64,000 nucleotides of DNA from Lepidonotus clava (lineage: Eukaryota; Annelida; Polychaeta; Phyllodocida; Polynoidae), in contig OW387136.1 in the NCBI GenBank assembly GCA_936440205.1, forward strand, positions 53,743,718 to 53,807,717, given 5' to 3'. This document shows positions 43,872-54,090 of this stretch, in pieces. Both the position numbers and the translations under genes were made by a program. Numbering within the stretch: position 1 is the first letter of the stretch; every line of letters begins with the position of its first letter. A model generated the notes under the pieces. That model did no database searches. It was not told the origin of the DNA and was given only the letters and a program-made list of their open reading frames with translations.

Positions 43872-44941
43872 CAACAATCATCATCATCTGTATATTTGCA
43901 CAATCTTTACAATCACACATTCAGATGATATACATATAACACTGCCGTTTGCTTTCTAATGTCCTTTGACTATGTAGTGCGCACCTTTCTTTTATAATTT
44001 TCTGATTATAAGTGCAAATGAAGCAATGGGAACTAAAATACAGTGCAGGCCAGTGCTCTCCGACTCAAACAGTGATATAACCCCTGTCCTATAACAAGGT
44101 CAGTGGGTGGGTGTGTACTACAAAAGCAGGTTTGGAAAAACAGAGGCAGGCACTCTCTCGCATATACCATGGAAGGACAGCAACTCTTTTTGTGGGTGGA
44201 GTTTGTCTAGAATAGGAGGTAGGAGGGGGAAGGGATGGGAAGCCGTACCCCTCTTTATCTATTAACTTTAACTTTGAGGGTAGTCTTATGTCTACTGTTG
44301 TTGACTTTAGTCCACAGCTCGTTGGTGAGTCAATCGGTAAGGAGAGAAGCCTGTTTTGAGACCCCTGAGTTGGCATGGTTTTGGCCTATCCCACTCTCCA
44401 ACTCCAGTTCACACAATCCGTACTGCCCTTTGATTGGTCAATCAAGATCTCCTAAGAATCATGTGGCAAATAGAAACGAACTTGTGTCACAGAGGGCAAG
44501 TTCATTTTGGTTCTCGGCTGTTCGCCGTCGGAACAACAATTCAATGACAAAGAAACCAAACCTTATGTTATGTGTGTAAGTGTGATTGACCAAATCTCTA
44601 AACACAATGAATACCAATAAAAGATTGCGGGGGTGGAGGGGCAGATCCGATAATTTTACCTGAAGAAGATAATATGAGCCACTGAGGGGGGCCGTAAATG
44701 GAAGCTTGGCAAAATAAGAGGGAGGGGATAACCTTAGATGATCAGAAATTGGCAAAAAATAAATTAATAAAATCTCTCAAAAAGTACATAGGTAATTAAG
44801 GGCGGGCCCTTTGTTGATTCCCTCGCCCAGTGGTGACCCTGTAGTGTGTTTGTACACAGTCCCTACCTCACCTTACAACGTCGTACCACGGTGGGGTCTT
44901 ATCTAATCTGTACCTCTGAGGTTACCGGGGCAAGTACTGAA
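43872..44941. other. no gene recognised
   Basis: No recognised repeats or domains. Confidence 0.45.
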
Positions 44942-45008
44942 CCCAGCCAGCTCGCGATGTAATAGAACCGTTCTGCAACCATACTTTTTTTAGTCAGTTT
45001 GTTAAGGG
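44942..45008 (-). mobile_element. Family A terminal fragment
   Basis: CCCAGCCAGCTCGCGATGTA, GTTCTGCAACCATAC and TTTAGTCAGTTTGTTA, then truncated where a family I-like left end (TAAGGGCCCCATTATTACAC) begins. Confidence 0.75.
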
Positions 45009-45240
45009 CCCCATTATTACACTACACAACTTTCAGCTACGATATTGGTGTAATATGATGATATTACAGAATGTTCTCACATAGGAGTAAAAGAATCATT
45101 TGAAATTGGCAATTTGGAGTATTTTGCACATAGCTAACAATGCCTTGATCAACGTTCGCAGATTGCGGAGACCAACGATGGACAAGGCCGTTGGGAAGTC
45201 AGGGGTGGATTGCTGAGTCGCTGAGGATAGAATTAAAGGT
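45009..45240. other. Family I-like left end, otherwise unassigned
   Basis: Begins with a family I-type terminus and GATATTGGTGTAATATGATG, like the left part of 42973-43370. No matching right end found. Confidence 0.4.
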
Positions 45241-45900
45241 CTAAAGCCTGGTCCCCACTTGGGCGACTAGATTGCAAAAACTGGTGTCCCGCCGACATAA
45301 TAAACAGCTGCGCCGTGATGTCTGGTGACTAACTAACAAGTCGCCATGGTTTTGTGGCAAAATATTTGACATGTTTAATATTTCTCCAAAGTTGCTGGTG
45401 ATTAGTGCAGCTAGTCGCCGAGCAAGGGGACCATGCAATGTGTCCTCTAGTCACCAGTGGCCCCTTGCACAATAGAATTTCGTTACTAAGATAAAACAAC
45501 GAAAGCACAACGAACATTTGCTTAGTAACGAAAAGTTTCGTTGTAACGAAAATACAATATCTCGGGATCTAATGAATGAAATTAAATTCTGTAAAGTGTT
45601 CTAAACTAGAAAAAATTTAGAAAAAATTCAGCAAAAGTAACAGCTCTTTGGGAACATTCTAAATATAGAAAAAAAATTGTGCAAAACCATCGTTGTTAAG
45701 ATAAAAGTAACAACGAACTCTTTCGTTGTTTACATATTTTCGTTGTTACGAAACCCATTGTGCAACGGGGCACAGCTGATTTTTTGGAGATTAAATTTTA
45801 GTTGATGCAGCGACTAACATTTTGACCTTAGTCACCAGTGAAAGCTATTAATATCCAATGATCTCGATCATTAGTCGCCCAAGTGGGGACCTAGCTCTAG
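45241..45900. mobile_element. Family D TIR element, split by family C
   Basis: The left end GGTCCCCACTTGGGCGACTA is matched by TAGTCGCCCAAGTGGGGACC on the right, a perfect 20-bp inverted pair. Further symmetry lies inside (GTCACCAGT words). Without the 315-bp insertion the element is about 345 bp. Non-coding. Confidence 0.8.
45458..45772 (-). mobile_element. Family C MITE copy 2, inserted in family D
   Basis: Ends TGGCCCCTTGCACAAT and ATTGTGCAACGGGGCA, flanked by CAG at 45455-45457 and 45773-45775. Opposite orientation to copy 1, with the same AACAACGAAAG and TTTCGTTGTT words. Confidence 0.88.
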
Positions 45901-46791
45901 ACCGACTAAAGTTGATCAGTGGCATTCATGGGCCTAGTAGAGACCCGGCATCAACCACAATTCAAGACGTTTTTCATTAATGCTTGCAACATTTCATCTT
46001 CTTTTTCCTTTGATTTTATGAAAACATTTTCATTGAACACTCTGGGATCCTTAACTTCGATCTTTCCTCCCTCGAGCTCCAGTATAATTGGGGTTATATC
46101 AAGAATGTCTCGAGGTCACACATCGTATACAAAACAAAGCAATGAACGCAAATTTCTTATTTACATTTCAAATTCGTATTTGTGTATCTGTTTGCAGTCT
46201 CTTATAAAAACCACTATTGTAATAATTATACTTAATAAAGAATGCTTTGATAAGGATAGTCTAGTGTGATAAATATCATAGACAGCAATTTCCTTGAAAG
46301 ACATAATATCCTTTGTCATATATTGTAATTTCTCTGCTCTAGTATGTATAATCATCTCTTCGAGCTAGACATGGAAAACTAGGCAAATTTCGTCACAGTA
46401 TTTATTCGCAAGTTTGTATTTTCTTGTTGGTTTTTGTGTATGTAAATCAGTCATTTATGACTTAAGTAATCACAGGTATACATGTCAAGAATGCTCTATC
46501 ACTTCAGACGATCTTTGAGGTTGGTGGTTCGATTTATTTGGAAGGAAATTCACCCTACCACGTATTGCTGATTTAGAGGGGATAAAGTGTACTCATTTTG
46601 TCAATAGAAAACATAGGAAATAATATTGGAAATTTAAGAATATTTGCTATAACTGTATTGATGTGTAATGAATTAATTTTCAAACCAACTAATTTAATAT
46701 CCAACATCGAAAGCTAAACAATGAAAAAGAAATCAATGCTCTTCCTTCGTCAGGTTAAACCACAAACATTTCCCAACAGGCATCTTGATCT
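45901..46791. other. no gene recognised
   Basis: AT-rich with no repeats or domains recognised. Confidence 0.45.
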
Positions 46792-47087
46792 CCCAGCCAG
46801 CTTGTGACATTACAGAAATGTTCTGCAACCATTCTTTTTGAGTCAGTTTGTTACTTACTAAGATGGCATGTAACAATAACATTATTGATGGTGACGTTGA
46901 AACCTCACCAAATTAGAATGTTATTGTAACAATATTTGTTGGTGAGGTTAGGATGAAACCACAACAGAACATTATAAGAACATTGTGTCTAGGGCAATAG
47001 GTCTCAGCAACGTAACTGGGAGTCATCAAACCAGAACCAAATAGAATGTTACTGCAACGTTATTATAACGTCAGACCTCCAGCTGGG
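46792..47087 (-). mobile_element. Family A MITE copy 17
   Basis: CCCAGCCAGCTTGTGACATT to ACCTCCAGCTGGG, flanked by CT on both sides (46790-46791 and 47088-47089). Same subfamily as copies 8 and 21, with a small internal deletion. Confidence 0.88.
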
Positions 47088-48278
47088 CTCAGTTAGTCTG
47101 CATGGAATTTCTTAAACAGTTCCACCTTTCCTTTAGTAGATTACTGTAAGAACACATTGAAAGGAAATATTTGAGAATAAGTTCCACTTGGGGAACTTCG
47201 CCACCCCCTGTTCAGGTTTAAGTTATTGATATTATATTTTGCAAAAGTCCCACTTAGGGATTCTCGCCCCCCCCCCCCCCGCCTTCCCCCTCAGCAGACC
47301 CTGGGTACGGGCCTGTCTTACGGACTGTTTACGTGAAGTGGCGGACGTACCTAGGCCAAGTCTTACGTTACGTGAAGTCTTACGTCAGAGTGCTCATGCT
47401 ACTTATACCTGTTAGACGTCCTTAGGGCAACTATACGTCAAGGATAGGCTACTGGTCTTTGAGTGAGGGGTTGGCTAATTTAGTGCCATGGGCGTATGCA
47501 AGATGAGTATGGATAGGCTAAGTACTAAAATAGCATTAACAGTCTTTTTCTTAGTTGAAGGGGATAATTCCACTACACGACTTGGTCTGCGATAAGATGA
47601 TGTCACAAGGAAATTGCACATATTACAGATACTATTCTATGTTACTCATCAGCTGCTCATACGACACGTATTCCAAATTGCTATTTGTTAATTAACTAAT
47701 ACATCACTCGTGTATACTAATTTGTCTGAACACCCCCCTAGACATGCCCCTGACCCTTTCTGTTGAAAGGATTTATTGTACATAAATTTGGATGAGTCTA
47801 TTTTTCATTTCATTACATTCTCTTTGGTATTCTTGAAACAATTTGAAAAATGTCGAAGCATTTGTGAACTTTGAGGGAATTAAGAATTTGGGAATTCCCT
47901 ACTTTCTGGTCTTTCAGTTCTGTCCTTACTACATCATAATAAAGGGAATTGCCTTTCAAGACAACCTCGGAATTTCAGGTAATTGAATTAGTTTAACTGA
48001 GATCCACAAGATCTTTCTAACTTTATTAGTTCTTGATGCATATTCCATGTTCAGATAATTTCCTGTAAAAATATTCATCCTTTCATCATGTGCAAGGTTC
48101 CATTTAACTTGATACCTTGGGATTGGCGGACAGATTGATCGCAACACCTTCTCTGTGACTGTTAACAAGCAAAGGATGTAGTTGATCTATGTTGTACTTT
48201 CTGTTTAGTGGAGGGGGTAATGAAGATGTGAAGACAGAGGAGCTTTTGAGATCTTAAGCTTGTTGTATTTCTTTAGTC
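47088..48278. other. no gene recognised
   Basis: Holds a C run at about 47269-47280 and a family I-like left end at 47558. No coding or RNA features. Confidence 0.4.
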
Positions 48279-48504
48279 ACAGTAGGGGCGGATGCTAGTG
48301 GGGTCCAGGGGGTCCTGACCCTCCCCCCCCCCCCCCACTTTGGTTGACCCCTGAACTACAAAAAATATCAATTTATAATCATTGTTATTCAGAATAGAAT
48401 TCTGAAGCATCTGAAATACAGTTTTATCAAAAGTAGTCTCACTAAATAATACTTGGCAATTATTGTCACTTTCAATTCAATCTATAAAGCTGAACTTCTC
48501 TACT
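48279..48504. other. Possible hAT-like end plus C run
   Basis: CAGTAGGGGCGGATGC at about 48280 resembles the left end of the hAT-like MITEs and is followed by a C run at 48322-48337. No right end identified. Confidence 0.3.
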
Positions 48505-48560
48505 TACCACATGGTCTTGGTGATCACCAAAAAGTGATTACGTGACCACATCTGCACAAG
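48505..48560 (+). repeat. Family Q dispersed repeat, copy 2
   Basis: ACCACATGGTCTTGGTGATC, ACCAAAAAGTGATTACGTGA and CCACATCTGCACAAGG. Closest to copy 3. Confidence 0.6.
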
Positions 48561-48594
48561 GAGGGCCAGTTTACTGTTATGATATTTTAAGATG

Positions 48595-48800
48595 TGAATA
48601 GGAGGGCTAACTTAGGAGCAAACATTAAACTTGATTTAGCGGATTTCATATCCTAGTAAACGAGTTTCTTATCTCAGACCAAAAGAAGGATGACATTGGA
48701 ACAATGTATCTTGGGATCATTTTGTGACAAATTTAAGATAAGATAATTGTCTTAAGATTACATTGGAACGCCCAGAAGGTCTAGAGGGGTCAGCTTCTGG
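48595..48800 (+). repeat. Family P dispersed repeat, copy 1
   Basis: AACTTAGGAGCAAACATTAA, CGAGTTTCTTATCTCAG, GAAGGATGACATTGGAAC, TTTTGTGACAAATTTAAGAT, ATTGTCTTAAGAT and TTACATTGGAAC all recur, inverted, at 63745-63985. Confidence 0.65.
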
Positions 48801-48883
48801 GTCGCATTCTAGAACACGGAAATAATGGTGGCCAACAAAGACTGCACCTCTACATTGAAAACCTTATATGATAATGTGACTTT

Positions 48884-49194
48884 AAGTCCCATACCCACCA
48901 AGCGATTTTACTGTTGCTGGGCGACGGGGGACTGGGAGAATCGTCGTCGTCGTCGTCGTCACTGAGTCACTGGAATATCAGATAAGGATGATTATTTCCC
49001 TGTGATTTTCCTGACGATTTTCTCGGCGATTCCGGCATCCGTCGCCCGTTGCCCGTTGCCAAAAAAGCACACCATACCAACAGGGCAGTCACCCAGCTAT
49101 CCACTAATAACGCAGTTGCCCGGCGACTTGACCGGCGATTCTCCCAGTCACCGGTTGGCCGTCGCCGCTAAAGTCGCTCAGTGAGTATGACCCA
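48884..49194. mobile_element. Family F MITE copy 3
   Basis: AGTCCCATACCCACCAAGCG on the left, AAAGTCGCTCAGTGAGTATG on the right. The interior carries GTCGTCGTCGTCGTCGTC (about 48941) and repeated CGGCGATT words. Confidence 0.7.
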
Positions 49195-49315
49195 TTATTG
49201 TTTCATACAAATGGATTCCAAGTATAATCATATCAAACGATAACAAGGTGTATTAGTTTAAGAGTATTTCCGTTTTTATGATAATCTAAACATGATAATA
49301 TTGATCAGATTTGGA

Positions 49316-49359
49316 AGATGAGGAAATTTAGAGTAGATCTACTCTAAATTTCCTCATCT
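49316..49359. repeat. 44-bp perfect palindrome
   Basis: AGATGAGGAAATTTAGAGTAG is followed at once by its exact complement in reverse, centred on AGATCT, with no loop. Weaker symmetry continues about 10 bp outward on each side. Confidence 0.95.
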
Positions 49360-49450
49360 GCCATCTGTCTTACCCTTTTAAGTATGAGGCTAGAATGATT
49401 TATATTATTCCATTTTATCAAACATTGTTCATGTAAACTAACCGATCAGT

Positions 49451-49536
49451 CTAAAGGGATAGTTTGCTGGAGAAACAACAAGAATATGATCTCTATCATC
49501 TTATTGATATTGTTCTGTAGAAAACTATCCCTTTAA
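49451..49536. mobile_element. Miniature TIR element, about 85 bp
   Basis: CTAAAGGGATAGTTT on the left pairs with AAACTATCCCTTTAA on the right. Inner AACAACAAGAATATGAT is partly mirrored by ATCTTATTGATATTGTT. A foldback of this size could also be a hairpin RNA source. Confidence 0.6.
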
Positions 49537-50348
49537 TGTACACGAAGTTTTGCGAGCCAAAAACATGCATGTTTCAAAGGATTCAGAAGTAGGGATATTT
49601 AGATAGAGGGGTAAAGGCTACAGGTAGAATTATACAACATAGATATAGATAAACAATAAAGAATAACGAAGTATAATGAGTGAAACCAAACTGGAATATG
49701 AAAAGAAAAACGAAACGAAACGAAAGAACGCCGAGCACACTGTCATTTAGAGATATATCAATACAAAAGGGAAATTTCTTACTTTCCTTTTAGTCCATTA
49801 TACATAAATAGACCAATATACACAACACATTTAACAACAAGGCTATCTAGAGAGTTGGCTACAGGCATGATGTTCATTCTGAAAGTACGTTGTCTAGATG
49901 TTTTGTTGAGCACGATCGGTACAAATTAAAACTGATATATATATACGTCCTGACCAAAACACAGATATATTTTTAGTTTGGTGTTTATTACAGGGTGTGT
50001 GGGTATAGGAGCAGGCCGGCCCTGCCTTCGTGCAAGCTGCACTTGACAGATTTTCTAAGGTAAAGAAGTAATACACATGAGACATAAGGTAACACCATTT
50101 GGTTATCAATACACAATAAACAACATAATTTGGTTGGCCATACACAATAATTAACAGCATTTGGTTTGGCAACACACAATAACTGACGCCTTTTTGTTCC
50201 AAGATATTCTGCCCAAAGTATATGTACTCTGTCATTTTGATATATTGCAATGGGCATTTCGTTATATTGGTAGGCTTTGCATAGTTATCTACACTGATTA
50301 AAGGAGCACACGTCCTACTATTCAAGTCCCTTGTGAGGTCTATACCTC
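49537..50348. other. no gene supported
   Basis: Near 50080-50190 the words AACACAATAA and CACACAATAA with TTTGGTTGGC recur about every 36-40 bp, a small degenerate tandem array. Two minus-strand frames here run through it. Confidence 0.4.
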
Positions 50349-50352
50349 TTAA

Positions 50353-50546
50353 AGCCAGTGTATTGTCCTTACATTTCTAACATTAGGGACTCCACCCCTT
50401 AGCCTAACGACGTTGCAGCCGGCGACGTGTTTTACGATGTTAGAACGTAATCCGGTGACGTTATTGGTCAAGCCATGAAATTGGTACGGCAGGCAGGGGG
50501 TTACAACTTAGCAAATTACGTCTATCTCACGGACGATACACTGGCT
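50353..50546. mobile_element. Family M MITE, complete copy
   Basis: AGCCAGTGTATTGTCC at the left pairs with GGACGATACACTGGCT at the right (15 of 16), flanked by TTAA at 50349-50352 and 50547-50550. The 194-bp interior includes GCCGGCGACGTGTTTTACGA. Related truncated copies lie at 12270-12430 and 51813-51903. Confidence 0.85.
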
Positions 50547-50828
50547 TTAAAACCCTATAATGCTATGTATCATATACGTTCGGGGCGTCTCAAGTCTCCA
50601 AAGTAGGTGCACGGCCGCCATACTAATAATACAAGGTGAATGCTGAATTTAGTGCACGCACTTTTCTATTTCTATCATTTCTGTATCGAAATTGTGTGTT
50701 TCTTTGAAGATTGAGTGTGCGCAATTTATTGATCTGATTTTCCAGATATTACAAGTTACTGTCTATGTTTCAAGGTGTAGTATATTCGAGTTTATATCAT
50801 CTATTTTGACATAGTTAACATTACGTAC

Positions 50829-51088
50829 TAATATAGGAAGACCTGCGGGCGTCTGAGGGTGGCTGTACGACCCATAGGGGATCGTCATGTACCGAGGGCG
50901 AAGCCCAAGGTTTGTACTATCCCAATTGGTTGTACGGCCACCCAAGGACGACCCCAAAGGGTCTTCTATATTTTATCACCCAAAAAAAGTACTGAATAAT
51001 GTTCAAAATCATGAAACTGAGGAGAGGTGCGTACAGCCTGCCCGTATGCTCTGGGCCCTGTATGTACCCCTCCTCGGCTGTTCGGGAT
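50829..51088 (+). mobile_element. Family B half copy
   Basis: ATATAGGAAGACCTGCGGGC, GGCTGTACGACCCATAGGGG, CCGAGGGCGAAGCCC, CTTCTATATTTTATCACCCA and GAGAGGTGCGTACAGC correspond to the left arm of the complete element at 38009-38848. Confidence 0.7.
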
Positions 51089-51812
51089 ATTGTTACTCCT
51101 TATGTTGTTTGTGGCATGTTCTTTTCCACGTACACCCATGTGCATGTCAGTCCTCCCGTTCGTGCAGTGCTACCTCAGCGTTTCTGATAAACCTGCAGGC
51201 TATATCTTTCAAACCCGCTGGCAAAGGCGGAGAAACGTCTGCCGAAATTAACAATTTATAGGTATCGCTACACAAATTCTACATATTGCATCAAAGTCAA
51301 ACCAACCTAAAACACAATAAATAACAAAGGCTATATCCCCAGGTTTTGCGGAGAAAATGATTTTGTAAATAAGGGCCATTATAAATATATGAGTATACAA
51401 CTATAATGTAAGTACATAGAACACAATAAAATACCGATTGCGCTTTGGAGGGGTCCCAGTGGTGCCCCATTGAAGCAGTAATCTGAGTCACGCACAAGCC
51501 TATGACTGCACGATCTCAGCTATTGCAAACCTGGCTATAAAGTAAAAAGATAACCTAGACAAAAACTATTTATATATGGCAATGTCAGCCTCGTAATTCG
51601 TAATGCGTATGTTAAGTCACATATTTTTATCAAGCTCTGCATATATTAAGTAACAAACAGTACATTTAATTGCTCTTGAGGTAGATGTAGGTAAGGCGTG
51701 CAGTAAGGGGCTATATATATATAGATCCAACCACCAAATAGAGGCTGGATTAGGTTATGAGATTCACATAATGTTTCCAAAAAGTAGACTCTCTAGAGGT
51801 AAAATAACTTAA
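51089..51812. other. no gene recognised
   Basis: Short TA run near 51711. Nothing else recognised. Confidence 0.4.
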
Positions 51813-51903
51813 AGCCAGAGCATTGTCCATGGGTTGTGAAGGATACAGGCTCCATCCCTCAGCCTAGTGCATCATAGCCGGCGACGTATTTTGCAAACGG
51901 CAA
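51813..51903 (+). mobile_element. Family M MITE, left half only
   Basis: TTAA (51809-51812) then AGCCAGAGCATTGTCC, CTCCATCCCTCAGCCTAGTG and GCCGGCGACGTATTTTGCAA. Truncated on the right. Confidence 0.7.
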
Positions 51904-52468
51904 ACAGGAGTAAGAGAGGTTTTACAGGGGTAGCAGAGGGCAAGCAAAGAGGGGAGGAGGGAAAATTGAAATATTGTATTTTCAAAAAGTGGACCTGGCC
52001 CGGCTGGGGGTGTGACCCATTCCCCATGTCACCTATACATTAATCATCAGCAGACATTGTAATTCGTGATGCATATAAGAATAACAACACTTGCAAGTCA
52101 AAAATCACGTTGTTGACACGTACTTGTTAAGGGCCAACAACAATGGCTTATGCAACAGGCCCCAGGTAAACCACTCCTATTACTTAACCCTACTCGACGT
52201 TACACTTAGTGCCCCTCTACGTGAAGAGCTCATGCATACATTAATCATCGGCTGTTTACTATGCTGGAATAAACCACTCGTTCTTCAACATCACTCTGAT
52301 TCCCTTCGTTCAACCAGTGCATTCTTAGTAGAGAATGCACTGCTGACCTGATAATGCACTGTTGGCTCCAAATAATGCACTGTTGGTCTAAAATACTGCA
52401 CTAGTGTTTGACTATATTCTTAGAGGATTTTGAAGGAGAAGTTACTTTGAATTTTCGAAATCTTTGGC
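51904..52468. other. no gene recognised
   Basis: Near 52315-52395 the words AATGCACTG recur four times at short spacing (AGAATGCACTGCTG, ATAATGCACTGTTGG, AATAATGCACTGTTGG, ATACTGCACTAG), a small degenerate tandem. Confidence 0.5.
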
Positions 52469-52537
52469 CAAGCTGGGAATTGAACCTAGGACCTCTTGCA
52501 TACAAAGCCACACCTTTCCCCTTATGCTACAGAGGGA
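52469..52537 (-). tRNA. tRNA-like sequence, probably a pseudogene or SINE head
   Basis: On the minus strand TAGCATAAGGGG (A box, 52518-52529) and a perfect B box GGTTCAATTCC (52476-52486) have normal spacing. The anticodon-arm region GGCTTTGTATGCAAG resembles tRNA-Ala, but the loop would read TGT. The T stem pairs at four of five positions. The acceptor ends (TCCCTCT against CTTGG) do not pair, so it is unlikely to be a working tRNA. A diverged tRNA pseudogene or a SINE head is more likely. Confidence 0.55.
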
Positions 52538-53169
52538 GGTGGTAGAGCTGGGGGCACTCCAATGTGAAGTTTAAAATGAGCTACATACGCTCCCACTTCT
52601 CTCATCCTAGTATTAATGCTGGAAGGATTCTGTAAAGATTCTGGACTGATCACATCATAAAATTAGCCCACTACATCCCATTATGCACCTTTGTACCTCT
52701 CAAAAGTCTTAAAGTAGGATATTGTTCCTATACGTTGTTTTTGGCCTGACGAACAGATACACAAGAAGCGATTTTGGAATATAAAAGAATACACTATTTA
52801 TAGTCCGTTTACTTAGAGTATACCCCAGAATCCTAACAGAAGTTACGAGAAATGATGTCGTGACCATCTTAGGGCTGTGAGGACCTTTAGGAGGGTTGTC
52901 AAGACTGTCATAAGGCTTATGTTCAACGTTATCCTAAGGAATTTGACTGCATATGTAAACATGTAAGCATGTGAATGGCTGTTGTAAGTAGGACATAAGT
53001 ATCAACTTCAATGGTGAAGATTCGATTTTTTTGCAGTCATGTTCCTTTAGGAAACCAGATAGCATTGCTGACAATGTTGAGGCTACGGTTAACACGATGT
53101 CGTGTACACTAAATCAAATAGTTGAAACTAGCTGATTTGACACCTATTATTATTCATAATAACCAAATG
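52538..53169. other. no gene recognised
   Basis: AT-rich, nothing recognised. Confidence 0.4.
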
Positions 53170-53440
53170 CTCGCAACAGCGAGAGAAACAGCAGGGGTTT
53201 GGCATAGTTTCGCTGTTATATATGCAAAATTCAGCATCAATTTTCACCCACTTTTAATAATTCCACCAGGCTAACAATTTTAGGGATTTTAGATCTAAAT
53301 GTTTAGTTTATAGAACTGTTTACAGAATTAAAATCGATTCAGGAGAACAGCCACAAATCAACAGGGGGACCCATCGCAACAGCGACATCCTTGTTGTGAG
53401 AGGGGGTGGACAACCCTTGCAACAGCGAGGCCCGTTATGC
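53170..53440 (+). repeat. Family K dispersed repeat, copy 2
   Basis: CTCGCAACAGCGAG, TTTCGCTGTTATATATGCAA, GGGATTTTAGATCTAAATGT, CTGTTTACAGAATTAAAATC and GGGTGGACAACCCTTGCAAC match copy 1 in order. Copy 1 has an extra internal stretch of about 80 bp. Confidence 0.75.
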
Positions 53441-53588
53441 GATGCGGCACTGGTGAATGAACAACATGTCTAACATATCTTCATTGTTGAGTGTGATGTG
53501 GTGTCCACAATTCAATCATTTTTAGATGCGTTTTAAACCAAACTTTGGAATTAAATGTTCTTATTAGATAAAGCTAAGTCCAAACCTA

Positions 53589-53744
53589 CCCAGCCCAATT
53601 ATTGCAACATAACAGAAAGGTCCTGCGACCAAACTGAGATGGCAAGTAAGAATTTCATTATTGATGGTGAGATTGAAACCTCCCTAAATGAGAAGGTTAT
53701 TATAACATCATTTTGCAACATTATAATAACGTCACATGGTTGGG
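53589..53744 (-). mobile_element. Family A MITE copy 18, short
   Basis: CCCAGCCCAATTATTGCAAC to AACGTCACATGGTTGGG. Most of the core is missing, leaving about 156 bp. Confidence 0.75.
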
Positions 53745-53819
53745 TGGATATTGGTGTACTCTTATTAAGGGAGGTCAAAACTAACAGAACATTTCATAGT
53801 AATTCCAGATCAAAATGAA

Positions 53820-54090
53820 AGTTCTAGTTTGGTTTTTGTTACATTATTTTGATGGCACCCAAAAACGTCTTTAGAACCTAACACTGCAACGTCACACTGT
53901 GATGTTATTGTGACATTCTTTTGATGTTCTTTCACATTATAATACCATTTTTTTTATACCATACTCAACTTCACTAAAATATAATGTTATTATAACATTC
54001 GTTTTTTTAGTTAGTCTCAACTTTACCTAAAATAACCTAACTTTTATGTAAAAATTGGGCAGGTTACAGACTAACCAAAAAGTGCAGTGT
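53820..54090 (+). mobile_element. Family A fragment 19
   Basis: AGTTCTAGTTTGGTTTTTGT through GATGGCACCC, AACGTCTTTAGAACC, GTTATTGTGACATTC and ACAGACTAACCAAAAAGTGC. Both termini are lost. A stray piece (GCAATGTTATAATAATGTCG) lies near 54194. Confidence 0.75.

Noticed and set aside
49894-50325. 143- and 89-codon minus-strand frames
   Set aside because: Overlap a small degenerate tandem array of CACACAATAA-type units; no domain.
50887-51261. 124-codon plus-strand frame
   Set aside because: Begins inside a family B half copy; repeat-derived.
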